This document shows, piece after piece, positions 58,905-64,000 of a stretch of DNA of 64,000 bases; the stretch's first letter is position 1, and the number at the start of each line of letters is the position of its first letter. A program made the translations under genes and the position numbers. The notes beneath the pieces are model-generated. The model was not told where the DNA came from. It was given only the letters and a program-made list of their open reading frames with translations, and made no database searches. The stretch is from Diploptera punctata (taxonomy: Eukaryota; Arthropoda; Insecta; Blattodea; Blaberidae). The stretch spans positions 2,907,001 to 2,971,000 of the forward strand of contig JASPKZ010007795.1 in assembly GCA_030220185.1 (NCBI GenBank), in the 5' to 3' direction.

Positions 58905-59780
58905 ATCATCATCATCATCATAGTACATTTACGAATTTAGGCCATTTGTTGACCTGTTTCGGCCTCAAGAGAAACACCATCCAGAAGTCTTTTGAGTGGA
59001 CGTCCTGGTCTTCTTCTTCCTGCAGGTTGATATCTTAACATTAGTTTGGGTATTCTGTGATCTTCCATTCGATGAACATGTTGTATCCATCTTGACTTAT
59101 AATCAGAAAGTTTGTTTTCTAAAGATTCCATGTGTAATTCTTCTAAGATGTCTTCATTTTTTTTTGTGATCTAATAGTGTGTATCCTGCAGTCCTCTGAA
59201 GATATCTCATTTCAGCAGATCTAAGTCTCTGTATATCCTTCTGTTTCAACGTCCATACTTCGCTACCATACAAAAGAGTCGGAAGAACCAGTGTTTTATA
59301 CACTTTCAGTCTTGAATGCTTTTGGACTAACTGTGGCTTGAAGATAGAATTTATTAACCCTAAAATTCTTAAAAATTTAGATATTTTTGCATTTACATCC
59401 TTTTCTTCTTCATATGAGATATTGCATCCTAGATATGTAAAATTATTCACCTGCTCCAAAATTTGATTGTCCAGTACAATTTTACTTCTGACAGGATCTA
59501 CACCTTGCCATAATTTTTGTTTTTTCTGTAGATATCTTTAATCCGTATTCTTCTGTAATTTTGTTAAGTTCATACAGACCTTTCTGTAGATTATCTTCGG
59601 AATTTGCTATTATTATTACTCTATGCATTAAGCTTAAAGTCAGCTTGTTGAACACACAAATTTTTAACGTAACTCTCAGCGAGTGGTTTTTGCTGGGTCC
59701 TTTGCTTTTCATATACAATCGACCAATTCTCCCTATTGTTAATATTTTATTGAAATCTGTACAAATTGTCAAATGATTAA
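58905..59780 (-). pseudogene. RTE-like LINE 3' fragment, different family
   Basis: Minus-strand pieces: VIIIANSEDNLQKGLYELNK (just after the YADD site, which is missing), GLKISTEKTKIMA, NFTYLGCNISYEEE, LKVYKTLVLPTLLYGSEVWT, and the C-terminus RWIQHVHRMEDHRIPKLMLR with GRRRPGRPLKRLLD. The (CATCAT)n run at 58907-58921 is its tail. 5'-truncated and frameshifted. Confidence 0.8.
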
Positions 59781-59912
59781 AAAAATGAATAAAATAATTT
59801 TAACGTGAAATTGATTACAGTGTTTTATGGTAACATGGTTCATGTTCAAATAAAAAAAAAATTGTTATTCTTATTTAAGCCCTTACCATAAAAATAAATT
59901 ATATTTTTATCA

Positions 59913-60230
59913 TATTTAATTAATGTTGGGAAGTAAACATTATGAGGTATAATCATTAAAAATCATCGGAGAAAATATTGTTTAAATAACTCACCTCATA
60001 GGATTCATGCTTCCATGATATCGCGATTTCAAACATAATCATGTTCATCGTCAGCCATAACTCCGACTGTTGAAATTCTTCGGCGACAATAGAATAGTTG
60101 ACGGCCGAAGAATTTCAACAGTCGGAGTTATGGCTGACGATGAACATGATTATGTTTGAAATCGCGATATCATGGAAGCATGAATCCTATGAGGTGAGTT
60201 ATTTAAACAATATTTTCTCCGATGATTTTT
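59913..60230. repeat. Foldback element D (~127-bp near-perfect arms), 12-bp target duplication
   Basis: Flanked by ATATTTTTATCA at 59901-59912 and 60231-60242. Left end holds GGGAAGTAAACATTATGAGG. Arms 59958-60083 and 60104-60230 are almost perfect inverse copies around a 20-bp loop. The right arm reads ...TCGGAGTTATGGCTGACGAT... and ends with CCTATGAG|GTGAG. It is the most recent or best-conserved member. Confidence 0.85.
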
Positions 60231-60314
60231 ATATTTTTATCACTTGTACATATTAAAAAAGATTTTTACAAAATTAGCTTAGCTAGAATTAATTGAATTT
60301 AGCACTAAGAAAAC

Positions 60315-61059
60315 ACTGGAAATAAATATCAGTAAAACTAAATATATGGTCACACGTAGAAATTCAGTATATAATGGAAATGGACAGCTAATGACAAATG
60401 AGGGAAATTTTGAGGAAGTGGCTGAATTCAAATACCTAGGAACAATAATCACAAATAGGAATGAGATGCAAAAAGAAATTAAACATAGGCTCAATTCTGG
60501 AAATGCATGCTATTATGCATTGCAGAGACTTTTGATGTCCCAACTCCTTTCAAAAAACGTTAAGCTGAAAATATATAAAACTATTATTATTCTACCAGTT
60601 ATATTATATGGATGCGAAACCTGGACTCTTACTTTAAGGGAGGAAAGGAGATTACGAGTATTTGAGAATAAAGTTCTTAGGAAAATTTTTGGACCAAAGA
60701 GAGATGAAGAGACAGGTGAATGGAGAAGACTACATAACAATGAACTACATGGTCTTTATAGGAAGCCAGATATAATAAGAACAGTTAAGTCTCGTAGACT
60801 GCGATGGGCAGGACATGTTGCGCATATGGGGAATGAAAGACGTGCATGGAAGCTTCTTGTAGGAAAGCCAGAGGGAAAACGTCCAATTGGTAGACGAAGA
60901 ATGAGGTGGGAGAACAACATTAACTATGATTTGAGGGAAGTAGATTATACAGGGAATGATTGGAAAGCATTAGCTCAGGATAGGGATGTATGGAGAGCTT
61001 ATGTCCGCGCGGCCATGAACCTTCGGGTTCGATAGTGCCAGTGAGTTAGTTAGTTAGTT
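60315..61059 (+). mobile_element. RTE-like LINE, copy 4 (5'-truncated), 14-bp target duplication
   Basis: Flanked by AGCACTAAGAAAAC at 60301-60314 and 61060-61073. Begins in the RT after YADD (LEINISKTKYMVTRRNS in frame with 60346) and stays open for 229 codons to NLRVR. The tail is (GTTA)n rather than (GTAA)n as in copies 1 and 2, so tails are made of different short repeats in one family. Confidence 0.9.
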
Positions 61060-61471
61060 AGCACTAAGAAAACTCAGGAATTATTTTTTGATGTCATGAA
61101 ATAATCGGGAATTTCATATTTGTAATTTGCTGGACAGTCTGTATTCTGTGCACTTTCTAGTTGGTTGAGTTTCTTTGCATCGGCTGTTAAAATTGCTTCA
61201 ATCCCATTTTTGAGGACTAGTTTTATATAAGATCTGTAGGTTTTTTTTTTTTTTTTTTAGGGTTTCTTGTGTGCTTCCCTACGTTACTCCACTCAAGCAT
61301 TTTATTAGTGTTGATCTTTGTTTTTTTTATTTATTTTGCTATTGATGTGGTAGTTCCAATTGAATTTGTTGTCTAGCTAGCATATGTTTTTGGATTTTAG
61401 TAGCTTTGCATTTCATACCGATAAGGTGAGGTCATCATTTTTGTGTTTCATAGAAAAGAGTTGATAGCTTG

Positions 61472-61728
61472 ACGATTTTATTATTAATTTAACACTTCTC
61501 ATTGAAGGATAAATTATATTTGAAGAGAAAAATTTTTGCCTAGACCGGGACTTGAACCCGGGACCCTTGGCTTTCCGGGCCAAGTGCTCTACCAACTGAG
61601 CTACCGAGGCGAGTTACGATCTAGACGCAAATTTTTCTCTTATTTACGTTGTAATTCCCTCGCGCCAAATGCTTGAAACCATAGCTTCTATCTTTGCAAC
61701 GTAGGCGAAAATTTTTCTCTTCAAATAT
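61472..61728. mobile_element. Composite tRNA-like insertion, single minus unit with plus-strand end
   Basis: Flanked by AGTTGATAGCTTG at 61459-61471 and 61729-61741. Minus head 61538-61610. Near 61700 the sequence jumps (CTTTGCAAC|GTAGGCGAAAA) to the plus-strand tail ending TCTCTTCAAATATA. Confidence 0.85.
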
Positions 61729-61991
61729 AGTTGATAGCTTGTTTTACTTATCTTTATTTCCATTTTTTTTCTGTCCAAACTTGTAGTTTTCTGTGTGATT
61801 CATTTTTTTCTGTTTTTGAAGATGAGTTTCTGGTCAGTTCTGTTTTTGCATTTAGTCCAGATGAGTATGTCATCTGTGAACACACTACATTAATTCCACC
61901 TATGGATTTTAAGGCTTGTGGTAAATCATGTATGTAGATGTTGAATAGTGTTCTGCTTGTTACTGCTCTTGTGGAAGACCAATTTTTGTTT

Positions 61992-62627
61992 AATAAATGA
62001 GTTGGAGAAAAAAAAAATCTTTCCTCATAAAGTTGCACATTTTCACGATACTGGTTTCTAAGGTCAATTCACTTTTATCTTCAGTCAAACTCCAATTGTT
62101 GAAATTTTGCCATAAATACTATCTGTTTGAACTGCCATTTGGTGTTGATTTTTTGAACTTGGAGATCAGATTTTGCTTGTCGGGAATTTCAAAATTCTTG
62201 GCTCTATATTTATTCTTCTGAATGTATGTCTTTTCCCAAACTGTTAATTCCAAAGGCTTCTCTAAATGTTTTAAAAGTTTAGTTTCTCTTTAAAACATTT
62301 AGAGAAGCCTTTGGAATTAACAGTTTGGGAAAAGATAATACATTCAGAAGAATAAATATAGAGCCATGAATTTTGAAATTCCCGATGAGCAAAATCTGAT
62401 CTCCAAGTTAAAAAAATCGACACCAGATGGCAGTTCAAAAGATGATGTTAATGGTGAAATTTCAACAGTTGGAGTTTGACTGAAAGTGAAGGTGAATTGA
62501 CCTTAGAAACCGGTATCGTGAAAATACTCAACTTTATGAGGTGAGATATAAAATAATTTTCTCCAACTCATTTATTAATTGAAACTACCTCATAGCATTA
62601 CTTCCTACTTTAAATTTGATTAATCAG
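61992..62627. repeat. Foldback element F (636 bp), exon-like arms, 9-bp target duplication
   Basis: Flanked by TTTTTGTTT at 61983-61991 and 62628-62636; removing it rejoins the I-like LINE frame before GLPQ. Long arms pair around 62280 (TTTAAAACATTTAGAGAAGC and inverse). The right arm reads MNFEIPDEQNLIS, LKKSTPDGSSKDDVNG and, after a frame change, LTLETGIVKILNFM, ending at ATGAG|GTGAG. The terminal module in inverse form (ACCTCATAGCATTACTTCC) is at 62587-62605. Related at peptide level to foldback A (NFKVHSEQDLIS; LETGPVRI). Confidence 0.75.
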
Positions 62628-62731
62628 TTTTTGTTTGTTTGTAGGTCGAGGTGCAATTATTGTACTTTGTCTTGATCCAGCTCTGTAAGAATCTTTTGAA
62701 CCATTCTAGCATTTTGTTTTTTGATATCTTC

Positions 62732-63072
62732 CTGCGCCGTAGCCGAGCGGTTAAGGTAGGAAACCTTGGCGCAGAGCTACGGGACTTGCGCTGGTTCGAG
62801 TCTCCATGAGGGAAGAAATTTTCTCATGGTATTTCGGCCAGAATGGGACCGGTGCCCACCCAGCATCGTGAGGCAATTGGGTAGCTACAATAAGTAGCGG
62901 CTCCAGGTTGAGGAACCAGCTATAATGGCTGGGGGACTCGACATGCTAACCACATGTCACCCCTACACTGGCTGTTGATCATCTACCTCTGTGATTGACA
63001 CATGTGGATGTGAAGGGCCAGCAGCCGGCTGGTAAAAGGGCAACCGCTGAAAAGTGGAAAGACCCTCAATCG
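62732..63072 (+). mobile_element. SINE of the Ser/Leu-tRNA-like family, 9-bp target duplication
   Basis: Head GCGCCGTAGCCGAGCGGTTA, body as in the other copies, end GGAAAGACCCTCAATCG. Flanked by GATATCTTC at 62723-62731 and 63073-63081. It interrupts the I-like LINE. Nearly the same length (341 bp) as the 24681 copy (346 bp). Confidence 0.87.
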
Positions 63073-63424
63073 GATATCTTCTTCAATTTTTGTATTAGTT
63101 TTTTCTCCAAACTGTATCATAGGCTCCTTTAAGGTCCACGAATACAGCTAGAGTGCTTTCATTTTATGAAATGTACTTTTTATTTCTTGGGTGATGTGTA
63201 ATATTTGTCGGGCTGTGGAATGGTTTGTCTAAATCCAGCTTGTTCATTTCCTAGGAAGTTATGTTTTTCCAAATACCAATTAAGCCACACTTCATGTAAT
63301 ACTGTACATTCTTAATTGCACTATAACCATGAAAATTGTTAAACAGAAGTTTACAATACAAACTTTTTATCCATACTACTCCAAGGTATGACAAGTGTAG
63401 AATGCCTTGGGATATCAACTGGCT

Positions 63425-63472
63425 GCAGGTCTCGCTTCACATGTGTTAATCATAGAGGTGGATGATCATCTA
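63425..63472 (-). repeat. Short fragment of the Ser/Leu-tRNA-like SINE body
   Basis: CTTCACATGTGTTAATCATAG and GGTGGATGATCA correspond to the inverse of the SINE segment with CATCTACCTCTGTGATTGAC. Confidence 0.5.
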
Positions 63473-63773
63473 AATCACAGTTTCTCAAAGGGTGTGATGT
63501 GGCACACTGGTAATGCTCTTTACTAATCTTGAGAGAATGGCACACATGCTATACAAACCCAAAAATAAGAAAGTTCTTTTAATTAATATTATACTATTGT
63601 TGCAATTTCTCATGTGGAGATACTGATCTCCCATTGGGTGCCTCCCCAGGTGGGAGATTGGGAAAGCTCACTAGTTATGGTGGGTACTAGGAAAGTAAAA
63701 TACCCTGGGCAGACCAAAATCAGCGCTGTTGTCTGTAGTGTGAAGAGTTTGGTTACTCATAGACTATGAGAAG
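63473..63773. other. Interval without recognised content
   Basis: A GC-richer patch at 63620-63730 (GGTGCCTCCCCAGGTGGGAG, a short inverted repeat) is not assigned to any family. Confidence 0.4.
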
Positions 63774-64000
63774 GTCTAGGCGAAAATTTTTCTCTTCAAA
63801 TATAATTTATCCTTCAATGAGAAATGTTAAATGAATAATAAAATCGTCAATAGAAGCCCTACTGGCTTTATAAAGTAGTGTTAAATTCCCATTAAATGTC
63901 TTCTTAACTAAGAAGCCGCCATTTGCAAAGATAGAAGCTATGGTTTCAAGCATTTGGCGCGAGGGAATTACAACGTACATAAGAGAAAAATTTGCATCTA
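63774..64000 (+). repeat. Partial tRNA-like unit running off the window
   Basis: Starts at the last 8 bases of a head (GGTCTAGGC), then a complete spacer of the array type up to TTTGCATCTA at the window edge, where the next head would begin. It probably starts another composite or tandem insertion outside the window. Confidence 0.8.

Larger units (their letters stand above)
58574..61141. mobile_element. DNA transposon of uncertain superfamily, 6-bp target duplication
   Basis: Ends read CAGGGTGTCCAGCA (58574) and TGCTGGACAGTCTG (to 61141), inverse of each other except two bases, and are flanked by TATTCT at 58568-58573 and 61142-61147. Removing it with one TATTCT joins the I-like LINE in frame (LESAQ|NNILRLITG). 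Its own coding sequence is not recognised; most of its length is later insertions: a LINE fragment 58905-59780, a foldback 59913-60230 and RTE copy 4, 60315-61059. A short inner word TCGGGAA recurs near both ends. Confidence 0.65.
56500..63300 (-). pseudogene. I-like LINE (RT and RNase H) shattered by nested insertions
   Basis: Minus-strand order: RT start AGFRQ (about 63240) and VFVDLKGAYDTVWR (motif A, about 63140-63105); GLPQ..AVTS and LFNIYIHDLPQALKSIGG (about 61985-61900); LDNKFNWNYHINSKINK (about 61370-61320); LESAQN / NILRLITG, split by the element 58574-61141; PNWLHIYTDGSLID (RNase H first Asp, about 57600-57560), ITNSDAEIKAILIALE, LLVDSKSTIQAI; and the C-terminal FRLNINHDCLVAHLNKM (about 56690-56640). 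RNase H after RT in one LINE is typical of the I group. Stops are frequent. Insertions: SINE 62732-63072, foldback 61992-62627, tRNA-like 61472-61728, DNA element 58574-61141, CR1-type end 57650-58208, tRNA-like pair 56692-57222. Confidence 0.82.

Overview
This window reads as gene-poor DNA from a large arthropod genome, most likely an insect. The insect reading is inference from the mobile-element set: an errantivirus-like Ty3/gypsy element with a baculovirus-F-type env, R1-like, I-like and CR1/Jockey-like LINEs, RTE/CFDP2-like LINEs, a Penelope-like GIY-YIG fragment, Tc1/mariner, hAT and Harbinger-like DNA elements, and many tRNA-derived repeats. I see no convincing host protein-coding gene. 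Nearly every protein-like reading frame is a transposon protein, usually broken, or an artefact of a 33-bp minisatellite.

Layout. 1-1.3 kb: R1-like reverse transcriptase remnant (minus). 1.4-7.3 kb: a whole hAT element with an 8-bp target duplication, carrying a complete Tc1 element. 7.3-11.0 kb: small insertions (head-to-head Penelope-like duplicate, Harbinger-like deletion derivative, two foldback elements). 11.2-21.6 kb: a degenerate gypsy/errantivirus provirus (minus: gag, protease, RT, RNase H, integrase, env) split by a near-complete 3.28-kb RTE-like LINE and by a short CR1-type LINE end. 21.6-24.5 kb: two more LINE remnants. 24.5-26.4 kb: foldback elements and SINEs. 26.5-33.1 kb: a large 33-bp minisatellite interrupted by a 1.41-kb GC-rich cassette with its own 16-bp target duplication. 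33.1-37.8 kb: SINE, LINE remnant, tRNA-like units and a mariner-like element with long inverted repeats. 37.8-41.0 kb: second near-complete RTE-like LINE, inserted inside a tRNA-like unit. 41-54 kb: tRNA-like units, MITE, Tc1 fragment, long AT-rich stretches, a ~723-bp direct repeat, and a seven-unit tRNA-like array inside one 13-bp target duplication. 54-64 kb: an I-like LINE (minus, about 63.3 to 56.5 kb) broken by many nested insertions.

How the parts relate. The window is a stack of nested insertions that can often be ordered, because target duplications and reading frames of the older element reappear on both sides of the younger one. Two patterns stand out. First, several unrelated families (Penelope-like, tRNA-like units, and an exon-like foldback family) are inserted as inverted or head-to-tail multimers flanked by one 9-14-bp target duplication, as expected for reverse transcription with template jumping. 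Second, the two long RTE-like copies are broken at different places: copy 1 has an intact endonuclease part, copy 2 an intact RT part, which points to recent activity of the family. All family assignments come from reading the translated sequence without database searches.
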